A stretch of 53,693 bases of DNA from Betaproteobacteria bacterium (GCA_025356655.1 JANXRW010000051.1:1-53693), one strand, 5' to 3'. Positions 8,078 through 16,383 are shown, counted from the stretch's first letter. Numbers and translations are program-made. Notes: a model not told the origin generated them from the sequence alone.

Positions 8078-9133
8078 CTAGCCCAGGCCCAGCATGCGCT
8101 GGTTACGCGTCGCATCGGCCCCGCTGGCGGCGAAATCATCAAAGGCCCGATCGGCCACGCGGATGATGTGCGCGTCGATGAAAGCCGCGCCCTCGCGCGC
8201 GCCATCCTCCGGGTGCTTGAGGCAGCACTCCCATTCCAGCACCGCCCATCCTGGGAAATCGTACTGCGCGAGTTTCGAGAAAATGGCGCTGAAGTCCACT
8301 TGCCCGTCGCCCAGGGAGCGAAACCGGGCGGCACGCTTCACCCAGGGCTGGAAGCCGCCGTAGACGCCCTGCTTACCTGTGGGATTAAATTCGGCATCCT
8401 TCACATGAAAAATCTTGATGTGCTGGTGGTAATGGTCGATGTAGGTGAGGTAGTCCAGTTGCTGAAGCAGGAAATGGCTGGGGTCATAGAGCAGATGGCA
8501 GCGCGGGTGCCCGTCCACCCGCCCGAGGAACATCTCGAAGGTCTCGCCATCGTGCAGGTCTTCGCCGGGATGGATCTCATAGCAGACATCCACGCCCGCG
8601 GCGTCAAAGGCATCGAGCAATGGGCGCCAGCGTCGGGCGAGTTCGTCGAAGGCCGCCTCCACCAAGCCGGCCGGGCGCTGCGGCCAGGGGTAGAGGTAGG
8701 GCCAGGCAAGCGCCCCGGAGAAGGTGGCGTGCGCGCAGAGGCCCAGGTTTGCGGAGGCCTTGGCTGCAAGTAGCACCTGCGCGGTGGCCCACTGCTGTCG
8801 GGCTTCAGGGCGACCGCGCACCTCGGCCGGAGCGAAACCGTCGAAGGCCAAGTCGTAGGCGGGATGCACTGCCACCAACTGCCCCTGGAGATGAGTGGAG
8901 AGCTCGGTGATGGCGAGCCCGTGCTGCTGCAGCCGGCCTTTTATTTCGTCGCAGTAGGTGCGTGAGCTGGCGGCCAGTTCCAGGTTGAACAGCCGGTTGT
9001 CCCAGGTGGGTATTTGCACGCCCTTGAACCCCAGGCCGGCGGCCCAAGCGCCGATGGCGTCGAGGCTGTTGAAGGGCGCCGCATCGCTGGCGAACTGAGC
9101 GAGGAAGATCCCCGGGCCCTGGATGGTGTTCAT
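8078..9133 (-). CDS. Sugar phosphate isomerase/epimerase-like TIM-barrel protein
   Basis: 351 residues from ATG at 9133, preceded by GGGGGGAG; an in-frame start at 9193 lacks such a site. It has xylose-isomerase-like TIM-barrel features: metal-ligand candidates in CYEIHPGEDLHDGETF, LLYDPSHFLLQQ and KIFHVKDAEF, then WAVLEWECC near the C-terminus. Members are annotated as isomerases or epimerases; several act on 3-keto-glycosides or inositol intermediates. It leads a tightly spaced group (isomerase, oxidoreductase, amidase, dehydrogenase). A 360-bp gap with a terminator-like hairpin separates it from the flavoprotein, so it may have its own promoter. Confidence 0.85.
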   Translation of the reverse strand: MNTIQGPGIFLAQFASDAAPFNSLDAIGAWAAGLGFKGVQIPTWDNRLFNLELAASSRTYCDEIKGRLQQHGLAITELSTHLQGQLVAVHPAYDLAFDGFAPAEVRGRPEARQQWATAQVLLAAKASANLGLCAHATFSGALAWPYLYPWPQRPAGLVEAAFDELARRWRPLLDAFDAAGVDVCYEIHPGEDLHDGETFEMFLGRVDGHPRCHLLYDPSHFLLQQLDYLTYIDHYHQHIKIFHVKDAEFNPTGKQGVYGGFQPWVKRAARFRSLGDGQVDFSAIFSKLAQYDFPGWAVLEWECCLKHPEDGAREGAAFIDAHIIRVADRAFDDFAASGADATRNQRMLGLG

Positions 9134-9447
9134 GAATAGCTCCCCCCGTCGCTGACTGTTGTTAGGCGCTGCTTTAGTGAGGTTCGGCTCCAAGCGAAGC
9201 CGACAGCGTTGCCAAGCAAGATTACGACATTGGCGCGCAGGCCGCCACCGGGCGAAGTCGCCCTATCGCGCATGCGCACAGAGGCTGTGAGGACATCCCT
9301 TGCTCGGCATGTTCGGCGGGTCCGCCCACCGAAAAAAATACGGTGTCGCGCGAAATGCCATTGGCGAAGCTCGAGGGCTTGCGCAGCACGCTCGCCGCGC
9401 CAGTCGCCGCACTGCGGGAAGCTCGCGCAGACCGGGGGAACAAAGCA
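9134..9447. other. Intergenic stretch between isomerase and flavoprotein genes
   Basis: About 310 bases with no convincing gene. It should contain the promoter of the isomerase-led operon (minus strand, near 9150-9230), but I see no clear -35/-10 pair. Short open frames here lack ribosome sites and family similarity. Confidence 0.5.
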
Positions 9448-9473
9448 GAAGAGGGCTCCGTGGAGCCCTCTTC
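9448..9473 (-). terminator. Hairpin terminator after the flavoprotein gene
   Basis: A near-perfect 12-bp inverted repeat, GAAGAGGGCTCC / GGAGCCCTCTTC with a 2-base centre (11 bp with a 4-base loop), starts 22 bases beyond the flavoprotein stop codon. On the minus strand it is followed by a weak T-containing stretch (GCTTTGTTCC), so termination may be incomplete. Confidence 0.6.
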
Positions 9474-9494
9474 CTCAGCGCGCAGACCGCAAGC

Positions 9495-11063
9495 TTAGAT
9501 GTTGCGCTGGGTCATCTGCTCGGCGATGAACTCCGCCTGGCGGATGGCCAGTGACACGATGGTGAGTGTCGGGTTCTCCGCCGCACCCGTGGTGAACTGG
9601 CTGCCATCGCTGATGAACAGGTTCTTGATGTCGTGCGCCTGTCCGTGTTTGTTCACCACGCCGTCGCGGGCATTAGCACTCATGCGGCAGGTGCCTAGGT
9701 TGTGCGTGGAAGGGTAGGGCGGGGTGTAGTGCACGCGCTTGGCGCCCACGGCCTCGTACAGAGCGCGCCCGCGGCTGAAGGCGTGCGTGCGCATGGCGAT
9801 GTCGTTGGGGTGGTCATCGTAGTGCACGTTGGGAACGGGCAGGCCCCACTGGTCACGCTCGCTCGCGTGCAGGCTCACGCGGTTGGTCGCCTGCGGCATG
9901 TCCTCGCCCACGATCCACAACCCGGCCATGAAGCGGTAGTTGTCCAGGGCAGAGGCGTATTCCGGACCCCAGGCGCCGGGGTCGAGGAAGGCCGGCATAA
10001 AGGGCAGGCCGAGGGAGAGCGTTTCCAGTTCGTAGCCCCCGGCGAAGCCCCGGGAAGTATCGAAGCGGGCCTCCTCGGAGATGATCCCGGCCATGGTGGT
10101 TCCGCGGTACATGTGGACGGGTTCGGGCATCTCCGCATAGACCGAGCCGGTGAGGTGGCGTTGATAGTTACGCCCGACCTGTCCGGAGGAGTTGGCCAAG
10201 CCGTCCTTGAACCGGCTCGAGGCCGACATCAGCAGCAGGCGTGGGGTCTCGATGGAATTGCCCGCCACGCACACGGCCCGCGCGCGCTGGCGCTGGCGCT
10301 TGCCATCGGCGTCGAAGTAGACCACACCGGTGACTTTGCCCGAGGCGTCGTGCTCGATCTGGGCGGCGTGGGCCTGCGTGCGCAGGTCCAGGTTTCCCGT
10401 ACGCTCGGCGGCGGGCACCTCGGTGTACAGGGTGGACCACTTGGCACCGGACTTGCAGCCCTGGAAGCAGAAACCCAGTTGCAGGCAGGAGGCCCGATCG
10501 GCGCGTGGGCGGCTGTTGATGGCCATGTGACCAGTGGAGGCAGAGTAGCCGACTTTCTTGGCGCCGTTGTAGAACACCTTGAAGTTGTTGTTGCCCGGCA
10601 GGCCGGGGATATCGTTAGTGCGCGTCACGCCCATCTTGTCCTCGGCGCGTGCGTAGTAGGGCGCCAGTTCCTCGTAGTCCAGCGGCCAGTCCTGCAGGCT
10701 TGTGCCGGGCACGTCGCCATAGGTGGTGCGTGCCTTGAATTCGTGCGGCTGGATGCGCAGCGAGGCGCCGGCCCAATGCACGGTGCTGCCGCCCACGGTC
10801 TTGCAGATCCAGGCCGGCAAGCCGCCGAAGTCCTTGGCCACCCGCCAGGAACCCGAGGTTGTGCGCTTGTCGAGCCAGGCCAACTGGCCGAAGGAAGCCC
10901 ATTCGTCGTTGACGAAGGTGGCGGAGCTCTCGCGCTTGCCTGCCTCCAGCAGAACGACCTTCACGCCGCGCTGGCACAACTCATTGGCCAGCGTACCGCC
11001 GCCTGCACCGGATCCGATGACCACCACGACGGCGGCATCACTGTAATCGAATTTGTTTGCCAT
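9495..11063 (-). CDS. GMC-family FAD oxidoreductase (gluconate 2-dehydrogenase / glycoside dehydrogenase large-subunit type)
   Basis: 522 residues. The FAD-binding motif VVVIGSGAGGGTLANELC opens the protein, VGGSTVHWAGASLRI follows near residue 90, and the GMC C-terminal domain carries HNLGTCRMS and GAAENPTLTI. A cysteine group, SCLQLGFCFQGC, resembles the iron-sulfur-binding cluster of membrane-bound FAD sugar dehydrogenases. There is no signal peptide of its own. Such large subunits are exported folded together with a Tat-targeted small subunit, here the gene just upstream (16-bp gap). Partners usually pass electrons to a cytochrome c subunit, which is not in this window. The likely role is periplasmic oxidation of a sugar, glycoside or polyol. 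Confidence 0.9.
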   Translation of the reverse strand: MANKFDYSDAAVVVVIGSGAGGGTLANELCQRGVKVVLLEAGKRESSATFVNDEWASFGQLAWLDKRTTSGSWRVAKDFGGLPAWICKTVGGSTVHWAGASLRIQPHEFKARTTYGDVPGTSLQDWPLDYEELAPYYARAEDKMGVTRTNDIPGLPGNNNFKVFYNGAKKVGYSASTGHMAINSRPRADRASCLQLGFCFQGCKSGAKWSTLYTEVPAAERTGNLDLRTQAHAAQIEHDASGKVTGVVYFDADGKRQRQRARAVCVAGNSIETPRLLLMSASSRFKDGLANSSGQVGRNYQRHLTGSVYAEMPEPVHMYRGTTMAGIISEEARFDTSRGFAGGYELETLSLGLPFMPAFLDPGAWGPEYASALDNYRFMAGLWIVGEDMPQATNRVSLHASERDQWGLPVPNVHYDDHPNDIAMRTHAFSRGRALYEAVGAKRVHYTPPYPSTHNLGTCRMSANARDGVVNKHGQAHDIKNLFISDGSQFTTGAAENPTLTIVSLAIRQAEFIAEQMTQRNI

Positions 11064-11079
11064 TTTAGTCCTGGTCTCC

Positions 11080-11676
11080 TCAGTCTTTTGCCGGGCTGGC
11101 CGATTCGGGCGGGTTGGGCAGCCAGATCAGATCGTCGAATCCGCGATGCTTGTAGCCACCGTGCTCCCAAGCCGATCCCTGGTAGCCGAAGTGAGCGAAG
11201 GCGATCGGATTGTTGTAGAGGTTGTTGACCGTTGTACCGCGGCAGGCCCCGAAGAAGGGCGTACCTTCCATCGCACGGGCCGCAGCGAGCCGGGTCTGGG
11301 CATTGGCGCCGAGAAAGCTGCCACCGGTGAGCAGGTCCAGCGTGCGGACTCCTTCGTCGAGCATCTTCAGCGTGGCCTTGTCGGCGGCGCTGTTGTCCAG
11401 GGCCTTGACCACCAGCGCGTAAGCCGCGTCGTCCAGGGTGGCATGGGGGTAGAGCGTTTGCGAAAACGCCATCAGCGCTTTGCCCTGGGAGTCACTCAGG
11501 ACCGCCAGTTCCAAGGCCCAAGCGCGACTGGGCGCCAGCGACAGAAACGCCGATGAAGTCCCCAGCACGCCCATCAGCAGGCCGCTGGCTTTTAGGAAGC
11601 CGCGGCGGGTGACCGTCCCTCGGGCGATTGGCGCCTCTGGGGAGATCTCGGTGTCGTGCAGTTTTGTCTCACTCAT
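11080..11676 (-). CDS. Tat-exported small subunit (gluconate 2-dehydrogenase subunit 3 family)
   Basis: 198 residues from ATG at 11676 (an ATG two codons earlier is also possible). The twin-arginine signal TRRGFLKASGLLMGVLG lies around residues 23-39, followed by a hydrophobic core. The mature part has the family pattern: KALMAFSQTLYPHATLDD near the start and GCRGTT-like ACRGTTVNNLYNNPIAFAHFGYQG-type glycine and aromatic residues near the end (quoted in parts). It pairs with the GMC flavoprotein directly downstream; the small subunit carries the heterodimer through the Tat system. It is the first gene of cluster A, with an 850-bp upstream gap. Confidence 0.88.
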   Translation of the reverse strand: MSETKLHDTEISPEAPIARGTVTRRGFLKASGLLMGVLGTSSAFLSLAPSRAWALELAVLSDSQGKALMAFSQTLYPHATLDDAAYALVVKALDNSAADKATLKMLDEGVRTLDLLTGGSFLGANAQTRLAAARAMEGTPFFGACRGTTVNNLYNNPIAFAHFGYQGSAWEHGGYKHRGFDDLIWLPNPPESASPAKD

Positions 11677-12527
11677 TTGCATGTGCTGCGGGTTGACCTA
11701 GCCATCGGTGCCGCGCGATGCACGTTCCCGCCGACAGGATGCCCGCTATCCTCCCTGACAATTATTGATCTGACCCGCATGCGCAGCCGACCCTTGGCGT
11801 GAAGCCCGACCGTGGCCCGGGCCCCAACCTGCCTGTGCCCAGCGATTGAGCAGCGCAGCGGAGATTGGGCCACAGAAAGCAGCGCAGGTAAATGCAAATG
11901 AATTGCGCACTGCAATATGGAACGTGGCATCAGCTGCCGGCCGCCTACGCTCCCGCTGAGCCTAGTCGCTCGCATCTCCAAAGGGCGCGCGTTGACGCGC
12001 CAGCCGGCAAGCGCGGGGAATTTGGTAAGGCCACCGGAGACTCCGCGACTGGGCGCGGCCTGCCTCATAGGGTTTGCTCGGTGCTCGGCAACACCGCTGC
12101 GCAAGTCAAAGATCGGGCTCTGGGTTGGTGGCCGTCGCCGGACGGGATTCCGCCTGGCCAGTGCGCCGCAGCGTAACTCGTCCCCAGGCGTTAATCAGGG
12201 CGCGCGTGCGCCCCGGCGCCCAGCGCCTGCTGGAGATTGGTGCGATCCTAAGATGATCGAGACCGGCTGCCGCTACCTTCTGGGTTGGACCTGCGGCGTG
12301 GACCTCGACCGCGTCCGCGCTGACCACGGCCAGGAGCGGGGGAGCCGCCGGGGTCGCTGCGTCATGGGATGAATCAAGTCCCCCGGTGCCTTGCCCGCTC
12401 AGGCGCCCCAAGAGCCTGTTTTGTCATAAAAATGTTACGCGTCTGGTCCCTTGACGCGTACCTGCGCGCTACGTACGCTTGCCACAACAATAAAACTTCA
12501 CTAACAACAAGCTTCGGAGCCCGCTCA
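11677..12527. other. Long intergenic region between divergent genes
   Basis: About 850 bases without a gene I can support. It must hold the divergent promoters of cluster A (minus) and the PEP-CTERM gene (plus). An AT-rich patch at 11756-11773 (TGACAATTATTGATCTGA) stands out in GC-rich DNA and may be part of the cluster A control region. Open frames of about 100-150 codons on both strands here show no family similarity and no ribosome sites. Confidence 0.5.
12451..12479 (+). promoter_or_regulatory. Weak promoter candidate upstream of the PEP-CTERM gene
   Basis: TTGACG at 12451-12456 and TACGCT at 12474-12479 with a 17-base spacer. The -35 matches the consensus in five of six positions, the -10 in three. 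It lies about 50 bases before the chosen ATG at 12528. Confidence 0.3.
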
Positions 12528-13010
12528 ATGACTTTGTCCTCCCGCCTCTTCCTTCTCTTGCTCCTCGCTGCGGCGAGTAGTGGCAGTGCCTTCGCTCGCG
12601 ACTGGTCGGGCGACTATCAGTCCGCTAGTTTTATCGGCCTCTTCCTACACGTGGACATCGCCCATGTGGCAGGCCAGTCCGCTCACGGTCTGCATACCTT
12701 CACCTATGGCACGTCCCAGGGATCTTTCGCCTGGGCGGCGACACTGGCCCCGGTCGACGACACTCACGCGACGCTGTCCGGCCAGGGCGAAATCTTCAAT
12801 TTGGGGGTGCGGACTTTCAAACTGAGCGGGGGGCTGTTCCTGGACTCGGCCAACCAGGAGATTCCAACCCTCTTTTGGAACGGACTTGATCCCCTCTTTG
12901 GCGACATCGGCGGCGGGGGGACACTCGTGCCGGAGCCTGGGCCCCTGGCCCTGGCGGCGTTGGGTGTGGTGGGTCTCGCCGGGATGCTGCGCCGCCGCGC
13001 GGCTCAGTAG
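12528..13010 (+). CDS. PEP-CTERM sorting-domain protein, small
   Basis: 160 residues from ATG at 12528; the upstream in-frame ATG at 12369 adds a non-signal-like leader. The signal peptide is MTLSSRLFLLLLLAAASSG to about residue 25. The C-terminus has the PEP-CTERM tripartite signal: VPEPGPLALAAL, a hydrophobic helix, then RRRAAQ. Such proteins are exported and processed by exosortase, often into biofilm or extracellular polysaccharide matrix. The middle (YQSASFIGLFLHVDIAHV, HTFTYGTSQGSFAW) has no recognised domain. The gene ends 7 bp inside the convergent gene at 13004. No exosortase gene is in the window. Confidence 0.85.
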   Translation: MTLSSRLFLLLLLAAASSGSAFARDWSGDYQSASFIGLFLHVDIAHVAGQSAHGLHTFTYGTSQGSFAWAATLAPVDDTHATLSGQGEIFNLGVRTFKLSGGLFLDSANQEIPTLFWNGLDPLFGDIGGGGTLVPEPGPLALAALGVVGLAGMLRRRAAQ

Positions 13011-13513
13011 AGCCGCAGCAGTAGTTGGGCGGCCACCGCCCCGTGCAGGCGCTCGCCTAAGCTGGGCAGGACCGTGAGATTGAACCCGACCCGTCCCAGG
13101 TTGACGCTGGCCATGGGTAGCACGGCCGGGAACCAGCCGCCCTGATGCACGGCCGCGTAGCCGTCAAAACCCCCCGCCACCAGGCCGAGGCTCACGGGCC
13201 CCCAGGACAAGGGTCTCCAGTACAGGGCGGCGTAGTGGCTCACGGCGTCGTCGCTGTTGCGGAATTCACCGGCGAGCAACGCGTGGTGGGGGTCGAGCAC
13301 CCACTGCGCGCCGAGGCCGTAGTTGACCTCCCGAAAACCCCGGCCCTGTTGGAAGTGGTGCGAAAGGATGCCCGGGCTGAGCCAGAACTCCTCGCCAGCG
13401 CCCAAGGCCGTGCCGGCGCTCACTAGGCTGGCGAGGAGGACGATCGGCGCCGGCGCAACCCGCCGCTCACGCCGGCTTGGCTGATCAGCGCGGCTTACGC
13501 CGGCCGGGTCCAT
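13004..13513 (-). CDS. Putative small outer-membrane beta-barrel protein
   Basis: 169 residues from ATG at 13513; other in-frame starts are ATG 13540 and GTG 13552, the last overlapping the GTPase stop (GTGA). None has a good ribosome site. A signal peptide (IVLLASLVSAGTALGA, then GEEFW) is followed by alternating aromatic/hydrophobic strands with glycines, for example REVNYGLGAQWVLDPHHALL, YAALYWRPLSWGPVSLGLV and VGFNLTVLPSLGERL, ending in an aromatic residue (LLLRLY) as outer-membrane barrels do. The start region lies in a 27-bp tandem repeat that multiplies possible start codons. The exact family is unknown. Confidence 0.6.
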   Translation of the reverse strand: MDPAGVSRADQPSRRERRVAPAPIVLLASLVSAGTALGAGEEFWLSPGILSHHFQQGRGFREVNYGLGAQWVLDPHHALLAGEFRNSDDAVSHYAALYWRPLSWGPVSLGLVAGGFDGYAAVHQGGWFPAVLPMASVNLGRVGFNLTVLPSLGERLHGAVAAQLLLRLY

Positions 13514-13550
13514 CAAGCGGCTCACGCCGGCCGGGTCCATCAAGCGGCTC
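13497..13550. repeat. 27-bp tandem repeat across a gene junction
   Basis: Two identical 27-bp units, 13497-13523 and 13524-13550, cover the end of the dynamin-like GTPase gene and the start region of the next gene. Degenerate partial units flank them on both sides (about 13465-13496 and from 13551). On the minus strand each unit encodes VSRLMDPAG and contains a GTG and an ATG in the downstream gene's frame. Confidence 0.9.
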
Positions 13551-15489
13551 ACGCCGCTTTGGCCCTCACACGCGGTCGCTCCGCCGTACCCAGCACCTTG
13601 TATTTGATGCGCAGGAGCTCCTCGACCTGGCGGCCAAGGGTCATCTTGCGGCTGTCGAGTTCGTTTAGGCGGTCTTGCAGGCTGGACAGGTCGCCGGAGA
13701 GCTTGCGCAGGTTCTCCACGCGCCGCTCCAGGAGTGTTTGGTGTTCCTTCAATTGGGCCGAAATGGGCGACAGGGCGGCTTTTAGCCATTGGTCGAGTTC
13801 CCGGCGCGTCTCCTGGAACACCCGCCTTGCCTCGCTCACCAACCCTTTGTAAAAGCGCCGCACCAGGAAGTGCTTTTCGGTCATGACGTTGACGGGATCC
13901 CGGCAGAACTTCTCCGTGGCCTGGCGAAGGGCCTTCATGGACAGGATGTGGCGTTCCAGGTTCAGTGGCGGCGGGGTCAGGTTGGCGAACCCGAAGCGCT
14001 CGTGAAACTCATCGTAGACGCTGTCGACGAATTCGCGCGTGGTGTTCCCGTAGGTGAGGATCAGATCGGCCTGGCGGTTGAAGGCATCAAAGAGTGAACT
14101 CATGCTGCGGATGAGGCCCGCCGTGGTCCAACTGCCTTCGATGTCCTTGCTCGAGCGCCGGAAGATTTCGTCGATGTGGTCCTCGTCGAGGTTGGACATC
14201 AGGGCGTGGCCCTGGCGAAGGACCGTTCCATAGGAATTCTTGAAGCTACCCATGCGCTGCAGGTACTGCGCCCGGTCGTTCTCCAGGCGGGCGAGCATGC
14301 TCTTGGCGATTTCGCGGTTCTTGCCCGTCAGCCGAGACAGTTCCTGCAGCTCCGCCTGCGTGGCGGTGAGCTGTGCCATCACGCCCTGCAGCGCGGTTTC
14401 CACCATCGCGCCCATTTCCTTCACGACGGCCTCACGCAGGATCTCGCGCTTGGCGGGAACGATCTCGTTGGCCAGCAGGTCCTCGATGACGCGGATGCCG
14501 CTGCGTTCGAGCAACGCTGCGTCGTTACGGATGCGGGCCACCAGCGCCTTCTGCGCGGATAGCGGGATCACGTGATCGGCCGGGAGTTCCAGCAGCGCGC
14601 AGGTCTGTTTCACTTGCCGCGCCACCGACTCCTCGATCTGCCGCGGCGACTTCAGATCGTCCCAGAGCAGGTCGATCTTGTTCAGTACGGCCACCCGACG
14701 GGTCTGGTAACTCTGCACGTAGCGCTTCCAGATCTCCATGTCGGACTTGGTGACGCCCGTGTCCATGGCCAGCAGGAACACGATGGCGTGGGCGTTGGGG
14801 ATCATCTTCAGGGTGAGTTCTGGTTCCGTCCCCAGGGCGTTGAGTCCCGGGGTGTCCAGGATCACAAGTCCGTTCTTGAGCAGCGGGTGCGGGTAGTTGA
14901 TGAGGGCATGCCGCCAAGCCGGGATTTCCACCCGGCTGCCCTGGGTGACCACCGTGGTGGTGAAGAAATCACGCTCGTCGAGTAGGCCCAGAGCGGCGGC
15001 GTCCTCGATACGCACGCTCTTGGTCTCGGCGAGGCTCGCCATGGCTCGGCTCATGTCCTCCGGCGACTGCAGATTGAGGCGGACCTTCACCCATTCGACC
15101 GGGTGTTGCTTCAATGAGGCGATGGTCTCCTCGCGCTTGCGCGTCTCGATGGGCAGCAACCGAATGAAGGGCTCCTCGGACTCGTCGTAGAAGATCTCCG
15201 TTGGGCACATGGTGGTGCGGCCGACGTCCGAGGGCAGTAGCCGCTCCTTGAAGTCCGAGAAGAACATTGCATTGATCAACTCGGTCTTCCCCCGGGAGTA
15301 CTCTGCCAGGAAGGCCAGCACAAGCCGATCGTTGCGCAAGTTCTCCAGGACATCGTAGATGCGCAGGCTGCGTTGGATGTCCACCTGAGCGTGCTGGTCG
15401 AGCCAAGCCTGGAAGGCTTCGATGGCGCTGCGGATCTCCGCGCGCCAGCGATGGTATCCGGCGACCTCCGACTCGAACTGGCTGCTCAT
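13549..15489 (-). CDS. Dynamin-like GTPase
   Basis: 646 residues. The GTPase motifs are in order: P-loop AEYSRGKTELIN (Gly67-Lys68-Thr69), a switch threonine in GRTTMCPT (about 91-97), DTPGLNALG (212-220) and NKIDLL (270-275). The rest is helical and rich in Leu, Glu and Arg, with a coiled-coil C-terminus (residues about 580-625, LLERRVENLRKLSGDL). This fits bacterial dynamin-like proteins that bind and remodel membranes. The start codon overlaps the DUF167 gene (ATGA), and the stop overlaps a possible GTG start downstream, so it is in an operon. It may act in membrane repair, cell-envelope upkeep or phage tolerance; none is shown here. Confidence 0.85.
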   Translation of the reverse strand: MSSQFESEVAGYHRWRAEIRSAIEAFQAWLDQHAQVDIQRSLRIYDVLENLRNDRLVLAFLAEYSRGKTELINAMFFSDFKERLLPSDVGRTTMCPTEIFYDESEEPFIRLLPIETRKREETIASLKQHPVEWVKVRLNLQSPEDMSRAMASLAETKSVRIEDAAALGLLDERDFFTTTVVTQGSRVEIPAWRHALINYPHPLLKNGLVILDTPGLNALGTEPELTLKMIPNAHAIVFLLAMDTGVTKSDMEIWKRYVQSYQTRRVAVLNKIDLLWDDLKSPRQIEESVARQVKQTCALLELPADHVIPLSAQKALVARIRNDAALLERSGIRVIEDLLANEIVPAKREILREAVVKEMGAMVETALQGVMAQLTATQAELQELSRLTGKNREIAKSMLARLENDRAQYLQRMGSFKNSYGTVLRQGHALMSNLDEDHIDEIFRRSSKDIEGSWTTAGLIRSMSSLFDAFNRQADLILTYGNTTREFVDSVYDEFHERFGFANLTPPPLNLERHILSMKALRQATEKFCRDPVNVMTEKHFLVRRFYKGLVSEARRVFQETRRELDQWLKAALSPISAQLKEHQTLLERRVENLRKLSGDLSSLQDRLNELDSRKMTLGRQVEELLRIKYKVLGTAERPRVRAKAA

Positions 15490-15791
15490 AGTTTGTCCCA
15501 GTGACCCAGCGTGTTCAGCGCCACCGCTCCCGGCGCCTCGATCCTGATGGTCTTGCCCCGACCCCGGCCGCCGCGCAGGATGGAAATGCGCGAGGAAGCC
15601 ATCTCTAGTTCCTGTCCAAGGAAGGCCACTAGCGCACGGTTGGCCTTGTCCTCCACGGCCGGCGCCGCCACCCGGATCTTCAGCGCCTCACCGTGGCGCC
15701 CCACCACTGCCGTGCTACGGGCGCTGGGCTGAATGTGAACGAAGATGCAAATACTGTTCCCGTCATCATTGACGCGCTGCCAGGAACTCAC
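15486..15791 (-). CDS. yggU: DUF167 / YggU family protein
   Basis: 101 residues, matching the family size. The typical pattern is present: VHIQPSARSTAVVG near the start, LKIRVAAPAVEDKANRAL in the middle and RISILRGGRGRGKTIRI towards the end. The function is unknown in all organisms. It lies between yggT and the GTPase gene, overlapping the latter by 4 bp (ATGA), and belongs to the common proC-yggT-yggU order. Confidence 0.9.
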   Translation of the reverse strand: MSSWQRVNDDGNSICIFVHIQPSARSTAVVGRHGEALKIRVAAPAVEDKANRALVAFLGQELEMASSRISILRGGRGRGKTIRIEAPGAVALNTLGHWDKL

Positions 15792-15807
15792 CCGCCGGTG
15801 ACCGGGC

Positions 15808-16383
15808 TCAGCCGCCCGCTCCCAGGTTCGCTTGCAGTCCGGCGAGCAGCATCACCAACAATTGGCAGGCGATCACCAGGAACGCCGGTGAAATATCCAC
15901 GTTGCCGATGGGCGGAATGCGCCGCCGCAGGGGCTCAAGGAACGGGCGCGTTAGTGCGGAGAGCACAGGCGTCATAGGATGGTAGTCGCCGCCGGTCCAG
16001 GACAGCACGGCCTGCAGGATGGTCGCTCCCATGACAAGATACACGGCCAATCGAAGCAGGGCCACGAGCGCGGCGAGCAATACCGCCACCGCGGCTGCAC
16101 CCACGGCCGGGCCTGGGTCTGCGCCCCATAGCCACAGACTCACGGCGAGTAGTAATGCTTCAGTGGCCCAAGCCGCGACCAGGGTGGCCAGATCGAGGCC
16201 CCACAGTCCCGGGATGACTCGCCGCGCCGGGCGAACCACCCAGTCGGTGAGTGCCGACAGAAAGGGTGCGAGCGGGTGCCGCGCCGGGGCACGTAGCAAT
16301 TGCAGCAGGAAGCGCAGCACCAACGCCCCGGCGAACGTGCCGAGGAAGGTATTGAGCAGGAAGTCCAGCGCGCGGATCAGCAT
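15808..16383 (-). CDS. yggT: YggT family integral membrane protein
   Basis: 191 residues with two copies of the YggT unit: FLLQLLRAPARHPLAPFLSA...RPARRVIP in the first half and LSWTGGDYHPMTPVLSALTRPFLEPLRRRIPP in the second (shown in parts), each with flanking membrane helices. It is an inner-membrane protein of poorly known function, linked in other bacteria to cell division or osmotic stress. It follows proC by 51 bp and precedes yggU by 16 bp. Confidence 0.92.
   Translation of the reverse strand: MLIRALDFLLNTFLGTFAGALVLRFLLQLLRAPARHPLAPFLSALTDWVVRPARRVIPGLWGLDLATLVAAWATEALLLAVSLWLWGADPGPAVGAAAVAVLLAALVALLRLAVYLVMGATILQAVLSWTGGDYHPMTPVLSALTRPFLEPLRRRIPPIGNVDISPAFLVIACQLLVMLLAGLQANLGAGG

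Noticed and set aside
9702..11228. Open frame of 508 codons on the plus strand opposite the GMC flavoprotein
   Set aside because: Antisense shadow: Gly/Val/Arg-rich composition, no signal or domain, while the other strand has a complete GMC protein.
12106..12411. 101-codon frame on the minus strand in the long intergenic region
   Set aside because: No ribosome site and no recognised family; composition resembles random GC-rich sequence.
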